Source: Janthinobacterium rivuli
GTDB lineage: Bacteria; Pseudomonadota; Gammaproteobacteria; Burkholderiales; Burkholderiaceae_D
Length of the DNA: 64,000 bases
Assembly: GCF_009208735.1 (NCBI RefSeq)
Contig: NZ_WFLJ01000020.1
Coordinates: forward strand, 1 to 64,000
Reading direction: 5' to 3'
In this document: piece by piece, positions 55,687 through 62,839 of the stretch
How the letters are laid out: every line of letters begins with the position of its first letter
Numbering within the stretch: the first letter of the stretch is position 1
Made by a program: the position numbers and the translations under genes
The notes under the pieces: model-generated
Databases searched by the model: none
What the model saw: only the letters and a program-made list of their open reading frames with translations
What the model was told of the DNA's origin: nothing

Positions 55687-56136
55687 ATGGAATCAATGAC
55701 AGTGATGGCAATAAAGTGGAGGAACCAGGAGGTGCGAAGCTACAATGGCCTCATGTGCAGCAACGGTGACATCTACGAAGTGCACGAAACCTGGATGGCC
55801 AGAGTACATGAAAAACAGGAGCTTGGCGGTTGGCTCAATGTCGCGATTCTGGCGCAAGAAGAGCTGTATGATGGACAGTACATAGTTAAATGCGGAGAGG
55901 CTATGGAACACGGCTCAATCGGCGTAGTCGTTTTGGAATCGCTGCAAAATCATGAACCTGTTTGGACGTTTGTTTCGGATCAATCCAATCCATTTGATCA
56001 AATAACAATCAAGGGCGGCTGGGTTGTGGTGCTGTCAACGTCAGGCGCCGTGTTACGGTTTGGTGCGCCAATGAGGGAGGCAAGGCTTCTGCTTCCGAGT
56101 ACGTCGATCCATGATACTAACGACGGGCGCTTGTAA
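55687..56136 (+). CDS. Hypothetical protein, up to 149 aa, in toxin/immunity-type context
   Basis: The frame starts MESMTVMAIKWRNQEVRSYNG; Met at residue 7 is also possible and no strong ribosome binding site is seen. The protein is soluble, with YNGLMCSNGDIYEVHETWMARVHEKQELGGWLNVAILAQEELYDGQYIVKCGEA and a FDQITIKGGWVVVLSTSGAVLRFG strand pair. Composition is AT-richer than nadB. It precedes the interrupted ankyrin gene by 116 bp. Small soluble orphans next to ankyrin proteins are often polymorphic-toxin immunity proteins, but nothing here proves that. Confidence 0.5.
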   Translation: MESMTVMAIKWRNQEVRSYNGLMCSNGDIYEVHETWMARVHEKQELGGWLNVAILAQEELYDGQYIVKCGEAMEHGSIGVVVLESLQNHEPVWTFVSDQSNPFDQITIKGGWVVVLSTSGAVLRFGAPMREARLLLPSTSIHDTNDGRL

Positions 56137-56252
56137 AGTGAGACGCTGCTCTTCCGCTTTGCTTGGGCAATGCCTTTTAGGCAACCTCCGGCCAGGAGCA
56201 GCCATTTCCAATTGTCTATTTTGCTAACCATGTACCGAATAGCGATATCATC

Positions 56253-56464
56253 ATGAGTAAAATAAAGGCAGCCTACGACGCCATTCAGGAGCGGCGAATT
56301 GAAAGCTTAGAGCAGCTATTACGCGAAGATTTGGCTCTACTAAACAGTCAGACGCCGTTCGGTCCTCTTTTGCATGTTGCAGCAGGTGCTGGAAATTTAG
56401 AAGCTCTCAAACTCCTCCTATCCTGTGGTGCTGACATTGATTCAAGGGACGGTACCTTTGGTGG
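56253..56464 (+). pseudogene. Ankyrin-repeat protein gene, 5' part, interrupted by IS66-type insertion
   Basis: Starts MSKIKAAYDAIQERRIESLE and carries one ankyrin repeat (GPLLHVAAGAGNLEALKLLLSCGADIDSRDG). The frame then runs into the inserted element and stops at 56466-56468. The remainder of the gene lies at 60976-61257. Joining 56464 to 60984 (dropping one target copy) gives 486 nt, an uninterrupted 161-residue ankyrin protein, which proves that this is one split gene. Free short ankyrin proteins may serve as immunity or binding proteins; the function of this one is unknown. Confidence 0.85.
56457..56464. repeat. Left copy of target-site near-duplication (TTTGGTGG)
   Basis: The 8 bases before the left terminal repeat are TTTGGTGG. 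The 8 bases after the far right terminal repeat (60976-60983) are GTTGGTGG, a match in 7 of 8. IS66-family elements generate 8-bp duplications. The left copy is the one that keeps the ankyrin frame coding Phe-Gly-Gly. Confidence 0.75.
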
Positions 56465-56557
56465 GTAAGCGTCGGCCCACCACCGTCTTCCCTTGAACAC
56501 CGCGCGGCTCCATGATTGAATTTGGGACGCAAATTGATTGTGTCCACAAATTTATTT

Positions 56558-56938
56558 ATGGACACAATAATTCAACCAGTCACAACCAGGGCGAAACGCG
56601 GCCCGTATCGCCAGCACAGCGATGAATTCAAGCGTGCCGCCGTGGCGCGTACTCAGGTCGATGGGGCCTCCGTTTCGCTGGTCGCCCGCGAGCTGAAGAT
56701 CAATGCCAATCAGCTGTTCAGTTGGCGCAAGCGCTTCGGCGACGAGGCGCTTTCCGGTAGCACTGCGCCAAGTCAACTGATGGCAGTCACAGTGCTAAAC
56801 CCACCGTTGGCACCCGCACCGGCCGCTAGCGTCCCGTCCGGCGTGATCGTGCTCAGCATGGGCCAGGCCCAGCTGCGTCTGGAAGGCCTGGTCGACGTGG
56901 CCAAGCTGACGCTGTTGCTGGCGCGGCTTCTACCATGA
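56558..56938 (+). CDS. tnpA: IS66 TnpA-like protein
   Basis: 126 residues from ATG 56558 (MDTIIQPVTTRAKRGPYRQH). The HTH region reads HSDEFKRAAVARTQVDGASVSLVARELKINANQLFSWRKRF, the classic IS66 OrfA/transposase_8 signature. The C-terminal part ends LRLEGLVDVAKLTLLLARLLP. TnpA is an accessory DNA-binding protein for IS66 transposition. Its stop overlaps the tnpB start (ATGA), as is normal in the family. Confidence 0.9.
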   Translation: MDTIIQPVTTRAKRGPYRQHSDEFKRAAVARTQVDGASVSLVARELKINANQLFSWRKRFGDEALSGSTAPSQLMAVTVLNPPLAPAPAASVPSGVIVLSMGQAQLRLEGLVDVAKLTLLLARLLP

Positions 56939-57282
56939 TCGGCCTGCCAGCAGGCACCAAGATCTGGCTGGCCGCCGGCGTGACCGACATGCGCGCCGGC
57001 ATGAGTGGTTTGACGGCCAAGGCGCAGACGGCGCTGACCGAAGATCCGTACCGTGGCCACGTGTTCCTGTTTCGTGGCCGGCGCGGCGACATGGTCAAGG
57101 TGCTGTGGTGGAGCGGTGACGGCCTGTGCTTGCTGGCCAAATGGCTCGAGCGTGGGCGCTTCGTCTGGCCGCAGGCTGCCAGCGGCAGCGTGGCATTGAC
57201 GCAGGCGCAGTTGTCGATGCTGCTTGAGGACATAGACTGGCGCCGGCCGGAACGTACCTGGCGTCCCACATCAGCCTTGTAA
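56935..57282 (+). CDS. tnpB: IS66 TnpB-like protein
   Basis: 115 residues, full length: GLPAGTKIWLAAGVTDMRAGMSGLTAKAQTALTEDPYRGHVFLFRGRRGDMVKVLWWSGDGLCLLAKWLERGRFVWP is the unmistakable IS66 OrfB (PF05717) pattern, and the end MLLEDIDWRRPERTWRPTSAL is typical. TnpB is an accessory factor needed with TnpA and TnpC. A vestige of an ATG for tnpC may exist at 57312, but the frame dies after a dozen codons. Confidence 0.92.
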   Translation: MIGLPAGTKIWLAAGVTDMRAGMSGLTAKAQTALTEDPYRGHVFLFRGRRGDMVKVLWWSGDGLCLLAKWLERGRFVWPQAASGSVALTQAQLSMLLEDIDWRRPERTWRPTSAL

Positions 57283-57361
57283 ACGTCGCGCAGCTCGCGT
57301 AAACTCGGTCCATGCTCAGCTCAACCGTCAAGACGGTGCAGGCTTTACGCTTACTCTAGTT

Positions 57362-57800
<439 letters not shown>

Positions 57801-57831
57801 TTGCGTTGCAGCACCCATTCAGGAGCATCAT

Positions 57832-58248
57832 TTGAGCAGACCTTTCATTGTCATGGGCGACAAGACCAGTCATGGCGGCACGGTCATCAGCGCCGATTTC
57901 ACCTGTGACATCAATGGCAAGAATATAGCGCGCGTCGGCGACATGACGGTATGCCCCAAATGCAAGGGCACGTTCCCCATCACATCTGGACCGGCCGACG
58001 TCGTGGACGGCAGTGGCAATGGTTATGCGCGTCACATGGATTCGACCGCTTGCGGTGCAAAACTGATTTCCGGCCAAATCACGACGATCTGGTTGGACCA
58101 GTCCAGCGTGGGCGACCCGGCTGATGTCGACGACAATGACGTGATGGAAACCGCCGCCAACATCGCCGCAAATACCGACTCCGGCATTTGCCTCGAATGC
58201 TTGCTGTCCGCTGCCGCCGCTGGCGCGACCACCGTTATCCGGGAGTGA
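57832..58248 (+). CDS. PAAR-domain protein (T6SS spike tip)
   Basis: 138 residues from TTG 57832, supported by AGGAG 6 bases upstream; the first ATG would remove seven residues. PAAR pattern: MGDKTSHGGTVISADFTCDINGKNIARVGDMTVCPKCKGTFPITSGPADVVDGSGNGYARHMDSTACGAKLISG, with the Cys/His metal-site residues. A 40-residue C-terminal extension (DVDDNDVMETAANIAANTDSGICLECLLSA) follows. PAAR proteins cap the VgrG spike of a type VI secretion system and carry effectors. No VgrG or structural T6SS gene is in the window, so it must use spikes encoded elsewhere. Confidence 0.85.
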   Translation: MSRPFIVMGDKTSHGGTVISADFTCDINGKNIARVGDMTVCPKCKGTFPITSGPADVVDGSGNGYARHMDSTACGAKLISGQITTIWLDQSSVGDPADVDDNDVMETAANIAANTDSGICLECLLSAAAAGATTVIRE

Positions 58249-58253
58249 CAATA

Positions 58254-58754
58254 TTGATTGACGTCCTGGAACGCCTGAAGCAACTTCAGCAACATCACTC
58301 GGCGCTGTGCCTGTACGCACTGGTCGACGGTGTTCAATAGGAGACACGCCGCCAAGCACGCCTGATGCAGGATGCGACGCGCCATTCGCTGTTCACCGGC
58401 ACACCCGATGCGGCGCTTGCGCATGCTGGCCCGTGGTTGGTCGACGTGGCGAGATCGACGCCATCCGTTGTTGAGGATCTGGCCGTACTCGAGCACGAGG
58501 CGCCTTCTGTTACCTGGCTGTTCGCCGTACAGGACCTCGGTGGCCTGGCGCAACTGCTGCAATTACACTTGGAAACACGGCTACCGGACGGCCGCGCAGC
58601 GCTGCTGCGCTTTTGGGATCCGCGCGTGCTGGTGAAGCTGGCACAAATACTTGAGCCGGCACAGCGCGAGGCGATGTTTGGCCATATTCACGAATGGCAC
58701 CTGCTGCTCGACGGCAAGAGGGCAATCATAGGGAGGCGCGATGCTGACGTTTAG
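58254..58754 (+). pseudogene. DUF4123 T6SS adaptor gene with in-frame amber codon
   Basis: The frame from TTG 58254 reads IDVLERLKQLQQHHSALCLYALVDGVQ, hits TAG at 58338-58340, and continues ETRRQARLMQDATRHSLFTGTPDAALAHAGPWLVDV, then WLFAVQDLGGLAQLLQLHLETRLPDGRAALLRFWDPRVL. Both halves match DUF4123, a chaperone/adaptor that loads effectors onto VgrG or PAAR, and the spacing across the stop is that of an intact protein. It is thus a single-codon nonsense mutation, unless the TAG is read through or translation restarts at ATG 58365. The stop overlaps the next gene by 14 bp. Confidence 0.75.
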
Positions 58755-59088
58755 CGAGGAGCAATGGCGTGCAGTGCAGACCGGCGACACCACAGATTTC
58801 GTCATCGCAGTAGCGGACCAGTTCTTGGCCAAGAGGGCCGACATGGCAAGCCAGCCAGGCCGGGCGGCCGTGATCGAGCGCATGCTGGCAGCGTATACCT
58901 ACGCCATTCGAATCGGTTTCAGGTCCACGCCGCATATCGTACATCTGATGTACCTGGCGGCCGACGCGCCCGGGATCCATGACGACCCGCTGGTCGATGC
59001 CTACCTGCGCAAGCCCGGCGCCACGCCGGAGCAGCGGTTCGACGAACTGATCGCGGTAATGGATAAAAAACTGGAAGGGGAGCAATAA
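58741..59088 (+). CDS. Small T6SS effector-associated protein, 115 aa
   Basis: 115 residues with GGGAGG before the ATG. MLTFSEEQWRAVQTGDTTDFVIAVADQFLAKRADMASQPGRAAVIERMLAAYTYAIRIGFRSTPHIVHLMYLAADAPGIHDDPLVDAYLRKPGATPEQRFDEL is all-helical by composition. Proteins of this kind often stand between DUF4123 and the effector gene in T6SS cassettes; the biochemical role is not known. Its stop shares one base with the effector start (TAATG). Confidence 0.65.
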   Translation: MLTFSEEQWRAVQTGDTTDFVIAVADQFLAKRADMASQPGRAAVIERMLAAYTYAIRIGFRSTPHIVHLMYLAADAPGIHDDPLVDAYLRKPGATPEQRFDELIAVMDKKLEGEQ

Positions 59089-59675
59089 TGCCCGCGCTAC
59101 CGATATTATTTATACCAGCAGTCGTGGAGAAAATTTTGTTAGCCTTGGGTGTCGCCGCCGCAGGAGCCGTGATCACGGACGAGGCATTGCGCAAACGCAA
59201 AAAAGAGGCAGAAGAGGCAAAAGACGCCCGCGTCACGCCCATTGCGCGTGCGGAGACGCGAAGCGAAGCCAAGGAAAGATGCCGTTGCCCGCCAGACAAG
59301 GGTATGCTTATGGCTGTTCCACACAGCATGTCGCCAGCCGCGCGCGATTACCAAGCCCGGATTACTGGCTTCCTGATTGGCATGGAATGGGTGTTTGAAG
59401 GGAAGGACTTTGACGGCTTTCAATCCCGCCTGTGCTTGTTGCAGGAAGCAAAAGCGGATTATGATCAATTTTTTAAGGCAAACGGCGAATTCAGGTACGA
59501 TTTTCAAGAAAATATTTTCATGAGGATGGAGTTAAAGCAGGCCACGGACCAGTCAAAGATTGTCATGCGTAACCCGCCGGCCTCGCTGAAATGGTACTTC
59601 CAAACCCCACTCGCTTACGAATATATGGAGCCCAAATTAGCTGCGTTGGGGATTACCACCTACTACGTTCCATAA
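59088..59675 (+). CDS. T6SS effector with Tox-REase-5 nuclease domain
   Basis: 195 residues. A hydrophobic stretch at residues 3-30 is followed by a charged helix (ALRKRKKEAEEAKDAR), CRCPPDKG near 65-72, and the toxin domain: SPAARDYQARITGFLIGMEWVFEGKDFDGFQSRLCLLQEAKADYDQFF. E100, D109, E120 and K122 form a D-x(n)-ExK-like restriction-endonuclease site. PPASLKWYFQTPLAYEYM completes the Tox-REase-5 pattern (PF15648). It probably kills rival cells by DNA cleavage after T6SS delivery. GGGGAG precedes the ATG; the immunity gene follows 4 bp after the stop. Confidence 0.82.
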   Translation: MPALPILFIPAVVEKILLALGVAAAGAVITDEALRKRKKEAEEAKDARVTPIARAETRSEAKERCRCPPDKGMLMAVPHSMSPAARDYQARITGFLIGMEWVFEGKDFDGFQSRLCLLQEAKADYDQFFKANGEFRYDFQENIFMRMELKQATDQSKIVMRNPPASLKWYFQTPLAYEYMEPKLAALGITTYYVP

Positions 59676-59679
59676 AAAT

Positions 59680-60414
59680 ATGACAATAATCAATGCTTCT
59701 TATAAGCGCGATGGAACGCGCACCTCCCTCGCTTTCCGACCCAACGTCCAGGAGATCGCGACCACTATCCAGTTTTTGAATAAAACTGCGGCATTTGGGA
59801 AAAACTGGTTTCTATCGCAAGATACCAAAGAGAAGTCGTTTCTGTATCCGGTCTTCGATGCATCGGGGGAACTCACCACTGCGGCCGAAGCTGTACTTGA
59901 GGCCGAGTTCAAGGGGGAGACATCCCGATTTCTCAGCGCCTGGAATGGCGAGCTCGGAGACGGTGAGGGCGCGACTATGGCGCTTGGGTTCAGCGACAGT
60001 GACTGGCCCGCCCGGACTTTTAGGATCAGCGATAAAGGTCAAGGTGTGAAACGGCTTGGTATTGATGGAGTGAAAGAGCTACTGTCCCATATCGCGGGCG
60101 CCCTTCGGCCAGTCTTTATCACGGTTGCACGTAATCAGTATTTTAAAAAACAAGTCTTCAAAGATCGTCCAGGTGTTGGCTGGATGTTGTACCTGCCGCG
60201 AGTACTGACGACCCAGCAAGTGCCAGAAGCCCGCGCCTTGGTACCCGTCATGGCGACGGGCGAGCAAGGTAAAGACAAGCAGATCGGCACCATCATCGTG
60301 AGTGTCACCGACGAGCCTTTCAATGATGAGAATCCTGAGCACGTCAAGATCGCCAATGCCATTGAAATTCGTCTGGTCGATCAGGACTTGCTGCCTCGCT
60401 ATGTCGATATTTGA
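59680..60414 (+). CDS. Imm52-like immunity protein for the Tox-REase-5 effector
   Basis: 244 residues: MTIINASYKRDGTRTSLAFRPNVQEIATTIQFLN, then KGQGVKRLGIDGVKELLSHIAGALRPVFITVARNQYFKKQVFKDRPGVGWMLYLPRVLTTQQVPEARALVPVM and IIVSVTDEPFNDENPEHVKIANAIEIRLVDQDLLPRYVDI. The pattern is that of the immunity 52 family, commonly found beside Tox-REase-5 toxins. Being immediately downstream of the toxin gene (4-bp gap, same strand) it should neutralise the nuclease in the producing cell. No ribosome binding site of note. Confidence 0.75.
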   Translation: MTIINASYKRDGTRTSLAFRPNVQEIATTIQFLNKTAAFGKNWFLSQDTKEKSFLYPVFDASGELTTAAEAVLEAEFKGETSRFLSAWNGELGDGEGATMALGFSDSDWPARTFRISDKGQGVKRLGIDGVKELLSHIAGALRPVFITVARNQYFKKQVFKDRPGVGWMLYLPRVLTTQQVPEARALVPVMATGEQGKDKQIGTIIVSVTDEPFNDENPEHVKIANAIEIRLVDQDLLPRYVDI

Positions 60415-60716
60415 CGAAGGATAACTCACTTCGATGGTACGAAAATATCCTGCCATGCAGGGGATAATCACTGTTCGACAACAAGGTCAAGTCAATTGGC
60501 CTTTGGTACATCGTCCTTATCAGCAGTAGCTGCACGCTGACCGGATTTGATACGGCCTTAGTAAGAGACGGGCACGCCGCCTACTTCGACGCTTCGACCG
60601 TCCCCTCTCTGGAACCATGGGTGCGACCAGCTTTACGCTGGTCACGCCCCGTCAACCGATCACATCGTCACGCATTAACGCGGGTAGCCGAGACGCCCTT
60701 GCTCGTAAAGACGGTG
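60415..60716. other. Gene-free stretch at the right side of the insertion
   Basis: About 300 bp between the immunity gene and the inverted IS66 tnpA fragment. I see no gene. It contains a short inverted repeat (CCAGC-TTTA-GCTGG type around 60630-60645) and probably holds decayed insertion-sequence DNA. Confidence 0.4.
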
Positions 60717-60917
60717 TCAGCTGAACACTTGGTTGACATTGAAACCATGTTCGCGGGCGGTGCGAGCTACCGAGGCGCCCGGTAGCAGCGACAGCGCCAC
60801 CCATGCGCGTTTAAACCCCAAGGGATGCTGGCGATGGTGGCCGCGTGTATTCGTGGAAATGATCGTTTGAGAATTTGTGTCTAAAATCGAAAATTGTGGG
60901 CACAAATACCGTGACAA
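60717..60917 (-). pseudogene. Truncated IS66 tnpA fragment, inverted, second copy
   Basis: The frame reads DTNSQTIISTNTRGHHRQHPLGFKRAWVALSLLPGASVARTAREHGFNVNQVFS, the N-terminal HTH of a different IS66 TnpA, cut off before the WRK of the HTH end. It differs in sequence from the tnpA at 56558, so it derives from another IS66-family member. Its terminal repeat lies 58 bp upstream at 60975, the expected distance for tnpA, and faces inward. Thus the composite has IS66 left ends at both sides. Confidence 0.75.
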
Positions 60918-60945
60918 GAGTCGATCATAAATGACGCGGTTCAGG

Positions 60946-60975
60946 CCGTCCAGACGGCACTGGGAAGACGCTTAC
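60946..60975 (-). repeat. IS66-type terminal inverted repeat, right boundary of the insertion
   Basis: Read on the minus strand the end begins GTAAGCGTCTTCCCAGTGCC and continues GTCTGGACGG. GTAAGCGT and the CCGTCT motif match the left end at 56465 and the internal end at 57355. The plus-strand bases beyond it return to ankyrin coding sequence. Confidence 0.8.
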
Positions 60976-61257
60976 GTTGGTGGTGATGGCCTAAATTATG
61001 CTGCCTCAAAGGCCCATGTGGAAGTCTGCAAATTTCTCCTAAGTCAAGGAGCCAAGTTTGATGTAAGTGAGCCGGAGAGAAACGCGTTATTCAGCGCAGT
61101 CTATGTTGGTAGTACCGAGTTGGCTGAATTATTTATTGAATATGGAATTGACTACAGCGTGGCTTATACAGGTCAATCAATGACAAACATGGATGCGAGA
61201 GCGTTTGCAATCGAACGTGGGCAAAAAGAAGTTTTGGCTGTTTTACTTACTCAATAA
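60976..61257 (+). pseudogene. Ankyrin-repeat protein gene, 3' part, after the insertion
   Basis: Carries the rest of the ankyrin protein: GDGLNYAASKAHVEVCKFLLSQGAKFDVSEPERNALFSAVYVGSTELAELFIEYGIDYSVAYTG, ending AIERGQKEVLAVLLTQ. The first 8 bases (60976-60983) are the second copy of the target duplication. The frame joins precisely to the 5' part at 56464. There is no start signal for it alone; the open frame entering from 60931 is IS66 end sequence. See the 5' part for the reconstruction. Confidence 0.85.
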
Positions 61258-61477
61258 CTTCCGCTCCGGGGCGAACGCAGCCGACCACAAAAGGCCCTGC
61301 TCGGCGCAAGCATGCCATGCGCCAAGGTCCCTTCCAGGCGGGCAACGGTGCTTGACGCCACCGGTACAGTGCTGCGACAGGACGAACGCTGGACGCCATC
61401 CAGTGTCACTCCAGTACCGGTAACTGTCTCGCAAAGGCAGGCCACGCATAGGGATCGAACGGCAGTAAATTCCCTGT

Positions 61478-62839
61478 TCACGGTTCCGGCATCAGCGGCT
61501 CGATGCCATCCTCCGTGTACGACATCCTCGCCGATTCCCCCGCGCACTCCCCCTGCGGCTCGTCCGCCACATAGCGGCACTCGCTTTCCACGCTGCCATC
61601 TTCCCGCCAGTGGCGCGTCCAGCCCTGGCGCTCGCCATCGGCGTATTCGATCAGCTGCCTCGGCTTGCCATCCGCATACCAGGAACGCAGCGCGCCGTCC
61701 TCGCGGCCGCCCTCGTTCCACTGTTTCTGCACGATCAACACACCAGCCCGGCTGAAGCGCTGTTCGCTGCGCAGCACGTAATGGCCGCTGTGCGTGCGCT
61801 TGCTGGCGACTTTACCGTCCGGATAATATTCAACGCTATCGCCAGCGGGCTTGCCGTCGACATAGCTTGCCGTGCTGCGCACTTTGCCATCCGGAAAATA
61901 GTCGGTACTCGGTCCCGTCCTGATGCCGTTGACATACTGGCTGCGGCTTTCCACGCTACCGTCGGGATAGAACAGCAGCAGTTCGCCCTCCGGCTGGCCC
62001 TTGCGCTGCGTCATGCGCGTGCGCAGCTTGCCATTCTCATCGAAAGTCTCCATCAGGCCATCGGCGCGGGCGCCGTCGCGGTAGGCGCGCGACGCGATGA
62101 GCTTGCCATTTTGATGGTAGCTCCGCTCCTCGCCTTCCTGCACGCCATTGCGCCAGCTGACGCGCATGGAAACCTGGCCTTCCGGGTAATAGCGCGTCTG
62201 CATGCCTTCCTGCACGCCGCGCCCATCCTGCTCCACCAACATTTCCACCTGACCATGCGGGTAAAACATGCTGTAGTTACCCACCAGCTTGCCGCGCAGG
62301 TAATCGGGAGCGTTGACCTGGCCAATCAGCCGCTTCGGCTCGCCTTCGCGCACGTGGAACACTTCGACTTGCCAAGTGCCAGGTGTCTTGCCTGGCGGCA
62401 ATGGCACGACCAGCGCATAGCGCGCCTCTTCCATGACCTCGCCGCGCGACAGATTGTGATTCAAATACAAGCGCGCCTTGCCGTCGGCACAGTGCGCATC
62501 GCAGCCGCCCAGTTTGCTGACTTCGGGCATGGCTATCGCTGCGCCTGGCGCCGGACACGATCGGATGCGCATCAACAAGGGCGTCCCGTCGCGTATCAAC
62601 GGCGCCAACTGCTGCTTCATGGCCGCGTATTGCTTTGCGTCCAGGCGTACGGACAAGGCATCCATACGCACCTGGCGCCCGCCGCAACCGTTATCGCTGG
62701 CCAGTGTCAGCATATCTCCGCCGGTGCTGCCTGGCGCAGCCGTGATCGCCGTGACCACTTGCCGCTGCTCGATCTCGGCATGCGCCAGCGCCGGCAACAA
62801 CAGCATGGCGCCAAGCACGTGCTTCACAAGGCGCGCCAT
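61478..62839 (-). CDS. Exported MORN/YwqK-type repeat protein (copy 1)
   Basis: 453 residues from ATG 62839, with AAGGAG upstream. A signal peptide (MARLVKHVLGAMLLLPALAHA) precedes a domain with paired Cys residues (CGGRQVRM, SCPAPG, GGCDAHCADG). Then come about ten repeats of the YwqK/MORN type: YYPEGQVSMRVSWRNGVQEGEERSYHQNGKLIASRAYRDGARADG, YFPDGKVRSTASYVDGKPAGDSVEYYPDGKVASK and so on. These beta-hairpin repeats form a rod or surface; in other bacteria they occur in immunity (YwqK) or membrane-contact proteins. The gene overlaps the end of its upstream paralogue by 16 bp. Confidence 0.82.
   Translation of the reverse strand: MARLVKHVLGAMLLLPALAHAEIEQRQVVTAITAAPGSTGGDMLTLASDNGCGGRQVRMDALSVRLDAKQYAAMKQQLAPLIRDGTPLLMRIRSCPAPGAAIAMPEVSKLGGCDAHCADGKARLYLNHNLSRGEVMEEARYALVVPLPPGKTPGTWQVEVFHVREGEPKRLIGQVNAPDYLRGKLVGNYSMFYPHGQVEMLVEQDGRGVQEGMQTRYYPEGQVSMRVSWRNGVQEGEERSYHQNGKLIASRAYRDGARADGLMETFDENGKLRTRMTQRKGQPEGELLLFYPDGSVESRSQYVNGIRTGPSTDYFPDGKVRSTASYVDGKPAGDSVEYYPDGKVASKRTHSGHYVLRSEQRFSRAGVLIVQKQWNEGGREDGALRSWYADGKPRQLIEYADGERQGWTRHWREDGSVESECRYVADEPQGECAGESARMSYTEDGIEPLMPEP

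Larger units (their letters stand above)
56465..57355 (+). mobile_element. IS66-family unit lacking tnpC
   Basis: Left terminal repeat at 56465 (GTAAGCGTC...) and a right terminal repeat ending at 57355, where the minus strand reads GTAAGCGTAAAGCCTGCACC followed by GTCTTGACGG; both share GTAAGCGT and an ACCGTCTT motif. Between them lie tnpA and tnpB; only 73 bp separate the tnpB stop from the right end, where the about 1.5-kb tnpC transposase gene should be. The unit is therefore an internally deleted, non-autonomous derivative. Immediately beyond it is an IS3 transposase fragment. Confidence 0.7.
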
